NCBI GenBank assembly: GCA_022316685.1
Contig: JAKJHU010000057.1
Coordinates: forward strand, 2,170,001-2,234,000
Direction: 5' to 3'
Source of the DNA: Progne subis subis
Lineage: Eukaryota; Chordata; Aves; Passeriformes; Hirundinidae
Length of the DNA stretch: 64,000 nucleotides
Part shown: positions 63,858-64,000 of the stretch, one piece after another
How positions within the stretch are numbered: position 1 is the stretch's first letter
Layout of the letters: the number at the start of each line of letters is the position of its first letter
Program-made: the position numbers and the translations under genes
Notes under the pieces: generated by a model
Database searches by the model: none
Seen by the model: the letters and a program-made list of their open reading frames with translations, nothing else
Told to the model about the DNA's origin: nothing

Positions 63858-64000
63858 CTGTAAACAACAATGTTTATTATTATAAGCATATATTTGATAG
63901 AGGGACAGAGAGACAAAGTAATCTGAATATTCATAGTATTTATTCAACAGATAACTTCATTAATTTATATTCCTAAAAGAAAACAAATCAGAGACAGATC

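Larger units (their letters stand above)
49587..64000 (-). other. PDE1A: PDE1A gene, 3' part (5' end outside window)
   Basis: This is the 3' part of the gene for calmodulin-dependent cyclic nucleotide phosphodiesterase 1A, a cytosolic enzyme hydrolysing cAMP and cGMP. Four minus-strand exons with matching phases (0-1, 1-2, 2-1, 1-stop) give the end of the PDEase catalytic domain and the C-terminal regulatory tail. PDE1A is preferred over PDE1B and PDE1C because SLATVDL, the stretch after it (FKDNLMKIIQTNKERWKELA) and EKIVMPLIEEA track the PDE1A sequence closely. PDE1C has a different tail and PDE1B a different linker. Visible introns are 1319, 1714 and 10463 bp. Confidence 0.93.

Noticed and set aside
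1..64000. CRISPR arrays, bacterial operons, tRNA or rRNA genes
   Set aside because: No regularly spaced repeats, ribosome binding sites or recognisable structural RNA genes were found. The window is vertebrate genomic DNA.

Overview
This is a vertebrate, almost certainly avian, chromosomal window. It is mostly non-coding: three 3' ends of CR1 LINEs (the typical bird retroposon), one old MIR-like SINE, many long A/T homopolymers, and short coding exons bounded by GT-AG splice sites. No bacterial, plasmid or phage feature is seen. Two convergent genes were identified by reading splice-compatible exons against the known protein families. Both are cut by the window edges, so only their 3' parts are present.

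1 to about 34.7 kb, plus strand: the 3' part of PPP1R1C (protein phosphatase 1 inhibitor subunit 1C, inhibitor-5/IPP5). The last three coding exons lie at 10020-10057, 11825-11885 and 34303-34391. A GC-rich 3' UTR follows, ending at AATAAA signals at 34668 and 34693. The exons encoding the PP1-docking and PKA-site part of the protein lie upstream of the window. The 22.4 kb last intron holds a CpG-island-like block, a GC-box/TATA arrangement, two CR1 copies and a purine-rich block.

About 34.7 to 48.6 kb: intergenic. It holds long A tracts, a 230 bp tract made almost only of A and C, a CR1 copy, and a possible extra terminal exon at 35736-36010 that would splice in frame to PPP1R1C.

About 48.6 to 64 kb, minus strand: the 3' part of PDE1A (calmodulin-dependent 3',5'-cyclic nucleotide phosphodiesterase 1A). 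The last four coding exons lie at 63857-63776, 62456-62335, 60620-60436 and 49972-49587. They encode the end of the catalytic domain, including the invariant nucleotide-binding glutamine, and a long C-terminal tail. The second of these exons carries one extra base at 62413-62414 that breaks the reading frame, although everything downstream remains open and splice-compatible.

The tail-to-tail PPP1R1C/PDE1A order matches the human 2q31-q32 order as I remember it, and this supports both identifications. Both genes act in cyclic-nucleotide/PP1 signalling: PDE1A hydrolyses cAMP and cGMP under Ca2+/calmodulin control, and PPP1R1C inhibits PP1 in a PKA-linked way. I found no convincing novel biological system. 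The most useful points to check are the PDE1A frameshift, the long PDE1A tail and two candidate extra PPP1R1C exons.
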